From Symsagittifera roscoffensis (taxonomy: Eukaryota > Xenacoelomorpha > Acoela > Convolutidae), in the NCBI RefSeq assembly GCF_963678635.1, contig NC_087063.1, positions 4,316,580 to 4,380,579 on the forward strand: 64,000 nucleotides of DNA. Direction: 5' to 3'. Position numbers and translations under genes: made by a program. The notes under the pieces are model-generated. The model worked only from the letters and a program-made list of their open reading frames with translations. It was not told the origin of the DNA and did not search any database. Positions 21,706 to 31,199 of this stretch are shown in pieces. Numbering within the stretch: position 1 is the stretch's first letter; the number at the start of each line of letters is the position of its first letter.

Positions 21706-22404
21706 TTACGTGTTAGTGTGATTTGGATGATTAATATATTCACGGGCTGTTCCTGGTTTTGTTGGAAATGGTTGGTTTGGGAATTTTCTTTTGAAAGTGC
21801 GATAAGCTCTATTAGTGCTATTTGATGATTCGGTGGATGTGGATGATGGTGCTAATGATGCGGTATAAGCTGAAGAGGGTGTAGGGGTAGGTGGGTTTGA
21901 TGATTCTATTGTGGATGAAATCTGATTTATAGTGGGGGTGTCAAGGTGAAAGGGTTGTTGTTGTAGGGTGATAAAATTATCTAGTTCTTGGGAGATTTGG
22001 GGAGTGTCTGGAGAATTGGATGATCGGTCTGAATGAAATGAAGAGTAGGTTGGGGTGACTTTTGAAGCATAAGAGGGTGTAGAAATGGATGGGAGTGGGT
22101 TATTTGGTGGGATTGGTTGAAAAGGGGGTTTTGAAAAAACTGAGGAGTTGGTTTGAAAATTATTGGATGGAGATGGTTCAGAGTCTGCAAATTCATCAGG
22201 GGTTTCAATATTTGGGTTATTGAGTTGTGAAATGGAGTATAAAACTGAGATATGTGAATTAGTGTCTGAATTCATGCCTGATGTTATATTATTGGTTGGG
22301 AAATCGGGTGGCGGGAAAGCAAAAAGTGGAATTATTGTAATTGGAGTATTGAGGTTGGTTGGATGGGAATTTGAGCGGTGTAGGGATCCAAGTTGTCGGC
22401 TCAT
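21706..22404 (-). CDS. Ser/Pro/Asn-rich protein of the gypsy-type element
   Basis: An intact frame from ATG 22404 (MSRQLGSLHRS) to the stop at 21706, 232 residues. It is dominated by Ser, Pro, Thr and Asn with almost no long hydrophobic run, and has a basic tail near 'RAYRTFKRKFP', so it is probably largely disordered. I recognise no domain. Its place between the envelope-like gene (62 nt upstream) and the 355-residue gene, in the same direction, suggests a polycistronic or spliced accessory gene. A phosphoprotein- or adaptor-like role is possible but not shown. Composition bias alone can keep such a frame open, so confidence is moderate. Confidence 0.5.
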   Translation of the reverse strand: MSRQLGSLHRSNSHPTNLNTPITIIPLFAFPPPDFPTNNITSGMNSDTNSHISVLYSISQLNNPNIETPDEFADSEPSPSNNFQTNSSVFSKPPFQPIPPNNPLPSISTPSYASKVTPTYSSFHSDRSSNSPDTPQISQELDNFITLQQQPFHLDTPTINQISSTIESSNPPTPTPSSAYTASLAPSSTSTESSNSTNRAYRTFKRKFPNQPFPTKPGTAREYINHPNHTNT

Positions 22405-22466
22405 CGTGGGCTAAAAAAGTTATTATTTTGAGACTGAAAAGCGGTGGTATGGGGTTGTTCTATAAT

Positions 22467-25022
22467 TTATTCATATGTATTTTCATCTAGTGAATGATGT
22501 GTCATTATATGTTGAATGGGACTTTGTGATATGGTTGGTCTAAAATTTGGATTATGTGTTATTGCTAAATTTCGAAAATTTTGTGGGACTAGGGATAATG
22601 GATGGTTATGTGGTAGGGGTGGTAACTGTGGTGCTGTAGGCGTTATTTCTACATTGTTATGTTCTTCGTCATATGTGTTCTGTCTTGTTGCTATTTTTGT
22701 GTTGTATTCTTTTATTTGTGCGTCTAAAAGAATTTTGTTTATTGATGATGAAAAAATTCCAAAAAATCCTGCAAATACTATGCGTGCTACACTTGCTTGT
22801 CTATTTACTTGTGTGTGTATAGCGCATGTATTATAGATTCCTTTTAAAAGTGAAAAAAGAAATCCTATAAAGTTAAACATTGCGTATAAAATAGTTAATT
22901 TTTCTAAGATGTAATAGGGCCATCCTAGAAAATCAAGAATTTCATTTTTGAGTGTAACAAAGCTAAAAATATTTATAGGTGAGATATCTTGTGGTCGGTA
23001 TTTTTCACCGTTTAGATATATATAGTCTTTAATGTCTTTAAAATATCCGCTATAGTCTTGTGTATAAATATCTGCAAATCCTGCGGTTTCGGCAAGTTTG
23101 CGTAAGTTTTGGTCAATTGATTGTCTTTGTATAGTGTCCATTTGTGTTAATAATTCTTGGAATTGTTGTGTTCTAATGTGATGTTGGATATCGGATTTTG
23201 AATATATTCCAATTGATTGTAGGTCAATATTTGGGTTTCGAGCAATAGCTCTAATGCTTTCAGGTGAAAATTTTTTGAGTGATTGCATTAATGTGGGATA
23301 TGGGGTAAGAAGGTAATAATTATCTTCATCAGGGTTCAGTTGTACTACATTGTGGCTATTTTCTGATCCACATGGGACTGCGGTATCCCAGAAATAGGTT
23401 CGTCTTGAAAGTGTGTCAACGAAATGTACTTTATTCTTATAAAAGATAGGGATTCTTTTATAGCATCGTTTATCTTCAAAAACATATAGTGGTGATACTT
23501 TTTTGGTACAGGTATAAAACCATAAAATGTTTCCTTCATAGTCTAAAAAATTTGATCTATTTCCTGATAGTAAATATAATGCGTAGGGTATTTTTAATAC
23601 TGCTAGTGCAAGTGATTGTAGGTTTTGTGTCCTTTCTAATTCGCATAGTTGGTGAAGTGTTTCTAATTCAGAGAGTGACATTTCTTGAAAAATTCGGCTA
23701 ATTGTGTAGTCTAATTTCATATCTAAGTGAATATCATAGTGGATATTACCGAAATATGTACTATTCATTAGTGATAGTTCTTGTAAACGTGTGCTTCTAG
23801 TGTCATGGGGCTTTAGGTGTCCACCAGGTTGACCTTTACTTTTTTGAAAATTAACTGGTATATATGATGTTCCTTCGTTTATAGGATGACGTGTGGCGTA
23901 TGGGTCGATTTTTACTTTTCCAGTGGTCATGTCGAATCCTTTTTCGTATTCAACTAATATTTCGGAGTATTGTGTTTTGTGAAGTGGATTTCTGTATTTA
24001 CATGCAAGTTCTGTTTCTTGATATATAATTGAAAACGTGTCGATTTATTTTCTATATTGTGTATGTTTCTAAAATTAGAACTTTGTTTTCGTGATGGATT
24101 TACTTGTTCATATGGAATTGATTGTATAAAATATTTTTCGTGAAATTTTATCATACGAGCGTGTATTTTTGCTACTTGAAATGTTGTACATGTGTCTTCG
24201 GGGAACCAAACAATTGTTGCTTGTGTTCGAGTTGTAGGGTCACAATAGCCTTGATCGTTTTTACAAGGTAATCTAATTCCTTGATAGATCATTGTGTTGT
24301 CAGATAAATCGCGTGTGAGTTGTATTTTTTCGAGTTGTATTTTCCAATCGAAAAACATTATTTCTTGATATCCTTTATTTTTTGAGTCTGCTTTGCAGTT
24401 TGATGGGTTATTTATACCAATATGTGGTATCCAGTGTTTATCGTGTATGTCATAAGTTAATCTTCCGTGTGCGCCGTTGTATGGGTATTTTTCATCTAAT
24501 TTTATATGTCCTTGATATCTTTCAAGTTCTGCTTGATGTACAGAATCTGAAAAAACTTAGAAATATACTAACTTTCTATCTGCGTTTTTATTTCTTGTGA
24601 TATTTAGTCGGAGTAACTCGTTTTTATAATCTTCGGGATTGAGATGTAAAAGTCGTTCGATATTACTCTGGTAGAATGATTCGTGGTCAAGTCGGTTTTT
24701 ATTTCCATTTGAGACTTGTGAACAATGTACTTTCTTTTCAGAAAATGTTGCTGTGAATTTATATCCTATAACTGTTGTTGCTCGGGCTTTTGAATAAAGT
24801 GTCGCTATTACATTTGTAGTTTCTATAGCTTGTGGTTCTGTTTCGCATTGGGATACCTGATTTATTGCATATTTGTGTAGTGTTTTTTTGTTCATTTTCT
24901 TCACAATCGTAATGTGTTACTAATAAATCTTGGGGGCCTGTGCGGGGGGAAGGGTTTATGTTCTGATTGGAGATTACTAGAAAAAAGAGTTGGAGAAAAA
25001 TTAATATTTTTAGAATATACAT
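22467..25022 (-). pseudogene. env-like: Envelope-like membrane glycoprotein, broken by frameshifts and a stop
   Basis: It starts at ATG 25022 with a signal peptide (MYILKILIFLQLFFLVIS). The span would be about 850 residues. Breaks: a frame change at an A7 run near 24885, an in-frame TAA at about 24557, and a frame change near 24045. The last 487 codons (23930-22467) are open. Visible features are many Cys and N-glycosylation sites in the first half, a 'YCDPTTRTQATIVWFPEDTC' segment, and two hydrophobic segments near the C-terminus (around 'AMFNFIGFLFSLL' and 'ARIVFAGFFGIF') followed by a hydrophilic tail. This fits a fusion-type glycoprotein that would sit in a particle membrane. The Cys-D-P..T-x-V-W pattern recalls glycoproteins of chuvirus/rhabdovirus type more than gypsy errantivirus Env; that is tentative. 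Confidence 0.65.
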
Positions 25023-26338
25023 GTGTATGATAATCCTGAGTATGGGTTATAAAATGTGATGTAACCAATTGTCTTTTTGGTATATCTGTCGTATTTGTAT
25101 ATTACTTCAGTTGTTATAAATGGTGGTGGTAGTGATTGAGCTGTTATATTTGGTGGGTTTAATGGGTAGGGATGTTGAGTAATGCTGTTTAGTTTAACCG
25201 TGATTTCAAATTTTAATTGTAGACTATTTTGTTGGAGTATTTGGATGTTATGATCACGAATGTCTTCGTGGATGTCTTGTCTATATTGTAGTCTATTGAG
25301 TGCCCAGTTGTGGAGTCGGTTGTTTTTTGGGTGTTGTCCAAATAATGGTGGAGGTGCTGTGAATGTATTCCAGTCTAGTCTTAAAGGAATATTTGTTGAT
25401 GATTGTTCTCGATATCTAGCGTCGAGGTTATTTGGGAAATTTAAGTTAAAAGGCGTTGGTGAAATCTGGCTTATTGATGGTGTTGATGGTATTGATAATG
25501 TTCCTGGTAGTGATGAGGATGTTGTTGTATCCGTAGAAATATCTATTGGATCATTGATTAAATTTGGTTCACCTTGTGTGAATGAATGTGTTGTCCAATA
25601 TGGTAGTCGTGATGTTTGGTTTGTGGGGTTAAAGGGATTTTCACGTATTTGTTCAGATGTTGGTGTTGAACCTAAGTAATCTGAGGGTAGGCTTGAGGTG
25701 CTACGTTGTGAAAGAAGCGTAGGGGTTTCTGGTAATATACCAATGGGGTTTTCTGGAGTGCTTTGTGATGGGGATTGAGGTATATCAAAATGAACTCGGG
25801 GAGTTTGAAATTTCTGTTTCGTCGAGGATGTATAATTTGTCTATTTATTTTGACTGTATTTTGGTTTTGACTGGGATTTCGTATTCTACTTAATTCTTGT
25901 GGTAGTGTTGGGTATAAGTTATATGTTGGTTCACTTAGAGGTGCTTGTCGTTGAACTGGTTCTAGTGGTTCAGATAAGCGAGCGTGTCGTTCTTCAAAGG
26001 TATATGGGTTATCTTGAAAGGAAATTCGTGTAGATGTTTGGGGGTTTTGGGTAGTTGAAGGTGGTGTTGGGTTATCTTGGGATGATGTCGGTGAAGACTG
26101 ACTGTGTGATTGTTGGTTAGCAATTTTTGATGGTTTTTTATTTATTCTTTCAGTGAAAAAATTTATGTTTATTATAGTATTCTTCTAGAAAAAGAATGAG
26201 GAGGATTGTTGCTAGGGCGAATGTGATGATTGCTTTCTTTATACATTTGCATATTGTCAAGATGAGGGATGATAGAAATGTTATAAAAATTACAAATAGT
26301 AAAAAAATATCTGTTCTATTAAAAATGGTTCGTATCAT
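25010..26338 (-). pseudogene. Membrane-anchored Pro/Ser-rich protein of the element, frameshifted
   Basis: It starts at ATG 26338 with two strongly hydrophobic segments (around 'IFLLFVIFITFLSSLILTI' and 'ITFALATILLILFL'). A frame change at a T6 run near 26150 leads into a long Pro/Ser/Gln-rich region. A second frame change near 25840 leads into a frame open to the TAA at 25010. That last frame of about 277 codons contains no ATG, CTG, GTG or TTG, so it cannot start on its own and must have been continuous with upstream coding sequence. Its end overlaps the env-like start (25022) by 13 nt, a compact arrangement typical of virus-like genomes. I do not recognise a family. It could be a second surface protein or a matrix-like protein. 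Confidence 0.5.
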
Positions 26339-26339
26339 T

Positions 26340-27158
26340 TAGATAAGTTTTGTGAATCGTACCTGTGGATATAGTCAATAGCTTTTGAAAGTTGGAGGTA
26401 TAGTTCAAATATGGAATAGAAAATTAAAAAAATATTGCAAAAAATGATTAAGATTATTACAAAAGATTCAAAGGTATCAAAAAAAATATGATTAAAAGTT
26501 TAAATATCGTTAAAAAGTTTATGAGAATGTTAAGAATTATGTTGACTGGTCGAGAGAAGAGCATTTAAGAAATGGCTTCTCGATCGAATATTTGTTGTTT
26601 TTTGAGGCAATTTTCAAGTTTGGTCGAATTATTTATTGGTTTTTTGACAAGTGGGTTGAGTTTTGTGAAAAATTGTTGGGGGCAAATTTTATGGTGATCG
26701 GGAGGTCTTCTTTTTCTTTATTTTTATTTGTCAAATGATCTGGGGTATTTTTGAGATTTTTATACTTTAGGCTAATTAAAATGGTCGTTCTTTTACTTTA
26801 GGCTAATTTAACATATTTGTTTTGGGGGGTATTTGAGGTCTGAGTTGGGGAAATATTGTTGATTTTTGGGTTATTAGATAAGGGAGGGTTATGATATTAT
26901 GGTGATATTTATTTTAGTTGTCAAATTGGAGTGGTTTGCTTGTTTTTGACCTGGAGGTCGCAAAATTATAGTTATAGATATGCCTGGAGTTTAATATCGT
27001 TCGTCTAGTTGATTTGTGCTAGAGTTAGAGAAGGTGACGGATTGGATGAATCCTATTGGCTAATTATGAACTAGAGTCGCTGCGTGTTTGTCAGTATGTT
27101 ATTTTGAAAAATGAAAGCTCAAAATATTTCAGAGGTGCAAAGATTATGAAATATAAAA
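26340..27158 (-). other. Element spacer between integrase and the membrane/Pro-rich gene
   Basis: About 800 bp of AT-rich sequence with no open frame that I trust. It may carry splice sites for subgenomic messages of the downstream genes. TACTTTAGGCTAATT is repeated at about 26762 and 26796. Confidence 0.35.
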
Positions 27159-28353
27159 TTAAAGCTGTTTTTGAAATTCGACTTTCTTTAATATTTTAGA
27201 TTGTGGGATGAATGTTTTATAGTTTTTACGTGGTTGATTTCTAAGTCGTGATGACTCTCTATGTTCTGATTTGTCGATTTGTTCTTGGGGTATTATTTTT
27301 TCTGTCATTTTTCTATTTTTTCTTTCTTTTTGAGGTATATTTTGATCTAGCTTTTTTGTATTGTTTTTCGTTTTTGTTGATTTTTTATTTTGGTTTTCGA
27401 GGTGAATGTCATGTTGTTCCTTTGTTTTATTTTCCGTATGTGGGTTATTTTGAATAACTTTTAAACCTGTGAAAGAATATAATTGAGTTAGTTCGCGTAG
27501 TGCGTATTCTTTTGGGTAATAAGGTAATAGGTTGTTTTGAAGTTGAACAATTTCTTTTTGGTCTGAGTCGGTGATTTTATATGTGACATCAGTGGGTTTG
27601 GCAATTATTTGGTATGGTCCTTTACGAAGGGGTTGTAATTTTTTAGAAATTCCTTTTTGAGTGTTAAAATTGGGTATTAAAACAAATGTTCCAATTTTTA
27701 AATCGGAGGCTGGTGTAAAGCGTGAATTTATTTGTTCATTAATGTTTTGCCTTTGTAACAACTTTTTTGTTACTTTTTGGTAAATTTCATTGTGTTTTTT
27801 GTCTCTGTTTAAAATCCATTCGGTGTGTGTACCGGAGGCTAATTTAAGAATTTGTGGATGATGAAAATGATCTTCATCGTGTGTGTGTAAAGGTAGGTTA
27901 TAACAAATTGAGTCCTTATTCGGTTGACAATGACTTTGTGCATTTTTATGAGAGTTTGCTGTAAACATAATTGGTTTGCGTGGCTTTTGATTAAAAACCA
28001 TTTCATATGGTGACATTCCTAGAGTTGTCGTGATTTGTGAATTATATGCTAAGGGAAATAGTTTTACATCTGCTGACCATTCGGTGTATCTTGTATCATT
28101 TCCATTGATGATACATCTAAGATATTCTTGTAGTGAACGGTTCATACCTTCGACTAAGCCGTTTGTCCAAGATGCGTGAGATGTACGTGGTTTGTGTTTG
28201 ATGTTATATAAATGACATAGTGTGATGATTTAATTATTTATGAATTCCGTACCGTTGTCTGTAACTAAAATTTCTGGTAGTCCGAATTTGGCTATCCAGT
28301 GTTCATAAAGTGTTGTGTAAGCGTAATAAGCGTTACAATGTGGTACTGGGTTA
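27159..28353 (-). pseudogene. Ty3/gypsy-type integrase, N-terminally deleted
   Basis: On the minus strand from 28353, the retained catalytic core shows 'ILVTDNGTEFINN', a TAA stop soon after (about 28228), and then 'WTNGLVEGMNRSL'. These carry the second Asp and the Glu of the D,D-35-E triad; the first Asp and the zinc-binding domain are deleted. From ATG 28145 the frame is open for 328 codons and contains a GPY/F module ('PLRKGPYQIIAKPTDVTYKI'), diagnostic of Ty3/gypsy integrases, then a long Lys/Asn/Gln-rich tail. Integrase would insert element DNA into the genome. The deletion and the stop make it non-functional. Confidence 0.85.
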
Positions 28354-28371
28354 AGTTTAGATCAGGTTCCA
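28354..28371 (-). repeat. 18-bp relic of the element's 5' LTR
   Basis: AGTTTAGATCAGGTTCCA is identical to 18982-18999, the terminal 18 bp of the other LTR, and is followed at once by the TTAT target duplication. It marks the outer right end of the element and one side of the internal deletion. Confidence 0.85.
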
Positions 28372-28529
28372 TTATTTTGAATGCTTTGACACATTTCAAC
28401 TGTCTTTTTTCAGTAGATTTTTTGGCGGATCACTGAATAGAATTTTTTTTGAGTTTTTGAAACATTTCTTTGAAAATTTACGTTTCATTTTTAAAAAAAA
28501 ATTAAAAACTTCTGCCATTTTGCGCGTTA

Positions 28530-28820
28530 TTTTTACCCCGGGGGCTTTTCTCATGCGCGAAGGGCCAAATTGGAAAAAAATTCAAAGACAAAGGACCGAC
28601 CGACTAATTTTTTGACCACCGCGACTGATTTTTTGACCGCCGCGACTAATTTTTCGACCATGCCGCGACTAACTTTCCTTCAGTCGCGCTGGTCGAGGTT
28701 AACTTTCCTTCAGTCGCGCCGGTCGCGGACACATTGCCTCGGTCCACAAAGTCTGAAAATACCAAAATTTGGTTGCGACCGTCCTATCATAAAACCACAA
28801 CCTCGACCCGGGACAAACAG
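28530..28820. repeat. 'CGCGACTAATTTTTCGACC' repeat block bounded by CCCGGG
   Basis: Tandem units of CGCGACTAATTTTTTGACC type and AACTTTCCTTCAGTCGCGC (twice) lie between ACCCCGGGGGC (about 28535) and CCTCGACCCGGGAC (about 28815). The bounding motif and style match 6700-6933 and 14040-14175. The 96-codon plus frame here is a by-product. Confidence 0.5.
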
Positions 28821-29083
28821 TCGAAATTCAATTATTAAATTGAATCAATTGCTATTGTGACAATTTGAAAACTTTGCAGAACATATCTGCCGTTTTATAT
28901 CAAGTCCCTGGAAAAGCTTACTTTCTTTGAGATTTTCACGCTTTCTTTCAAACTTTTGAATACTGATATTTGATTGGCTGATTTATATTTTCGCCCATTT
29001 GGTCCATCGTCAAAGAGTGATTCCACCTTCCACCCCTTCTAAATTGTTGTCATGAATAAATGATGCGTTATGACTAATTTTAG

Positions 29084-29228
29084 CAACCAAACGATGCCTC
29101 AAACTATTGGTGCTAAACACATCATGATAAGCTACTCGTGGTTGCAGCAAGAAACTGCCTTCAAACTTCGCGACTTTTTCCAGAATCATTCTGGATTCAA
29201 CGTCTGGATAGACGAGGATCGCGTGCAG
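29084..29228 (+). CDS. ARM-TIR gene, coding exon 6: first half of the TIR domain
   Basis: The acceptor AATTTTAG (29083) and donor GTGCAG/GTGGGT (29229) bound 145 nt. The exon starts in phase 2 and ends in phase 0. It encodes residues 484-532. The segment 'KHIMISYSW' is the first beta strand (box 1) of TIR domains of the animal ARM-TIR type. It is followed by helix A ('ETAFKLRDFF') and 'FNVWIDEDRV', the second strand and start of the BB loop. TIR domains either scaffold immune signalling or cleave NAD+. Joining to the exon at 33597 gives the normal spacing between the 'VWID' strand and the next helix. Confidence 0.85.
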
Positions 29229-29491
29229 GTGGGTTTTTGTTCCTCTTTTTACAAAAACTTATTTATTTTCTTTCAGTGTATAAAACTTTCAGCTACGATT
29301 TCCATAGTAAGATTTTAAAACAGGAAAACTTAGAAATAATAATCGCAACTGCCATTGCTACAAAAAAGGTCGGAGAAAGTTGCATTAGCCAAAGCTAGTT
29401 TCAGAAATTAGAGTTTCGAACATCTTAGAAGCTTTTTTTGTTGAACATTTTTCAGTTTTTTAGTTCATCTCACCAAAAAAACTAGACTAGT

Positions 29492-29727
29492 AAATCAGAA
29501 ATTTGTTGCTAAAACTGAAAGCTTTAAAACCGAATGAAGTTAACGGTGCATTGCTAAGCTTATAAGAGACTATGAAGTGTGAATTCATTACCCGTACAAT
29601 GTTTTGGTAAAAAAATTTCCTTAAAAAAAAGAGAACAAAGTTTTCAATTTTTTTTGTGATTGTAAGCTATTCATTATGACTGAAAAGTCTATGTTTTTTT
29701 CCTTCAAAATTTATATGCTCACAACAG
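29492..29727 (+). repeat. Direct repeat, left copy (pair with 30091-30325)
   Basis: About 235 nt starting AAATCAGAAATTTGTTGC and ending CTCACAACAG recur nearly identically at 30091-30325. Differences seen include one A in a homopolymer and single substitutions (CCGAATG/CCAAATG, CTAAGC/CTATGC). An element X copy lies between the two. Confidence 0.9.
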
Positions 29728-29797
29728 ACAAAAAGGACAAAAATTTTTGAAAATTTTTTTCCTGGTGTCAATCTAATATGTTCCAGAAAAGGTTCCT

Positions 29798-30090
29798 GTT
29801 CCGACTTTTTTTTTCCTGTACTGCAGAAAAAGTAACGGAATATTTGTGCTCGGGGTGGGTTTTTTATTCTTCAGACAAATTTCAATTTTTTGCTAGCCAT
29901 TTTTGACGGAATTCTTTTATAGCATTCAAAAGCTATTGTTGTCCTGAGCTTAAAATTTAAAAAATATTTCACCTGTGATCTTTTATTGTAAATTAATAAG
30001 GGTTTAAAGATTGCTATTTTGGCCAATTTGGGACAATTACCGCGCGATATATTGAAGAGCAAAAATTTAATCCGTCTCAGAACTCGTTCC
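29798..30090 (-). mobile_element. Element X copy, partial, reverse orientation
   Basis: It starts GTTCCGACTTTTTTTTTCC and contains AAAGTAACGGAATATTTGTGC and GTGATCTTTTATTG. It ends TTAATCCGTCTCAGAACTCGTTCC, matching the reverse complement of 15701-16173 up to the AGACGGATTAA part. The hairpin head is missing. Confidence 0.55.
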
Positions 30091-30325
30091 AAATCAGAAA
30101 TTTGTTGCTAAAACTGAAAGCTTTAAAACCAAATGAAGTTAACGGTGCATTGCTATGCTTATAAGAGACTTTGAAGTGTGAATTCATTACCCGTACAATG
30201 TTTTGGTAAAAAAATTTCCTTAAAAAAAGAGAACAAAGTTTTCAATTTTTTTTGTGATTGTAAGCTATTCATTATGACTCAAAAGTCTATGTTTTTTTCC
30301 TTCAAAATTTATATGCTCACAACAG
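30091..30325 (+). repeat. Direct repeat, right copy (pair with 29492-29727)
   Basis: Second copy of the 235-nt repeat. The right copy continues into unique sequence at CTATTATTG. Confidence 0.9.
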
Positions 30326-30718
30326 CTATTATTGATTCCATTTGTTAATAGGAGCACAAAAAATTATAATAGGATTTGTTTATACAAAAAAAAATTAAAT
30401 TTCTTTAAAAAAAATTTAATTTTGTTTTATTACATTTGATATTTCCATGTTATTACTGCTCAAAAGACCTTAAAAGGCAGTCGGAACATTCAAGTCTTTG
30501 CCCTGTTACGAGCAGTCTTGTCTCTACTTCAGAACCATCTTCGCTTCATTTTTCATTATTTCGTTATTGGTAACCACCTAAAGCTACTTTTACAGCGTTC
30601 TTAAAGCGTTTTATTTGCAAATAGTTTTAAACCTTTTTTTGATTGAATAAGTTAGTCTTTGATTTCTTTCTTATTCCAAAATCCGTCAAAGGGCTTCCGT
30701 AAAATTTTAATAGTTAAC

Positions 30719-31199
30719 AAGACTGCTATATTAGGGCAAAGCCCTGAATGTTCCGTCTGTCCCTTAATTCATATCGAATAGTTTTTAGGACAAAAAAATA
30801 TTGAAAATCTATAAATTTTGGACAATATCGAAGTGTGAAATGTTAAGACGTGCGAAATTAATCAAATCGATCTGATTAGCTAGCTTCAATTCAATTTAGA
30901 TCGATTTTGTTGTGCGGCATAATTCGCCAAGCATAATTATTTCGTGTTATGCTCTCAGTATTATGAATAAACTCTTCAAAGCGCGCATAATTTAGTCAAG
31001 AGCATGACAAGTTTGGCAATTTTCGAACCCCCAGAACTTTACAAACAAAATTTGGAGTTGAAATATCTTTTTACATTTGACCTAAGGAATTCAACGTCTT
31101 CAATGGGGTATAAAAAAATTTTTATTTCGATCGGTGAAAATTGACTGGATAAAAAACCACACCGAGCATACATATTTCGTTTTCTTCGAAAGTCGGAAC
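30719..31199 (+). mobile_element. Element X copy, diverged subtype
   Basis: Head AAGACTGCT with AGGGCAAAGCCCTGA and GTTCCG; tail ACCGAGCATACATATTTCG..CGAAAGTCGGAAC. The middle differs from 15701-16173 but matches 34741-35240 in reverse (GCGCGCATAA, AATTCGCC, AATTTAGATCGATTTTG), so there are at least two subfamilies. Confidence 0.55.

Larger units (their letters stand above)
18590..28371 (-). mobile_element. 5'-deleted Ty3/gypsy-type retroelement with envelope and extra genes
   Basis: The boundaries are TTAT (18586-18589) left and TTAT (28372-28375) right, an exact 4-bp target duplication. The left LTR (18590-18999) runs TGAGTT..GGTTCCA on the plus strand, so on the element strand it starts TGGAACC and ends AACTCA. 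Of the right LTR only the first 18 bp remain (28354-28371), joined directly to the middle of integrase. Gag, protease, reverse transcriptase and RNase H are absent. In element order follow integrase, a membrane/Pro-rich protein, an envelope-like glycoprotein, a Ser/Pro-rich protein and a 355-residue protein. Frameshifts show it is inactive. Confidence 0.85.

Noticed and set aside
24536-24570. 22-nt GTATAT..TTTTTTCAG stretch that looks like a tiny intron in the env-like gene
   Set aside because: Too short for an animal spliceosomal intron, and removing it would shift the frame away from the open downstream sequence. Reading through with one stop codon explains the data better.
25260-25679. 139-codon plus-strand frame
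   Set aside because: It is the shadow of the minus-strand Pro/Ser-rich frame, which overlaps env and fits the element's gene order.
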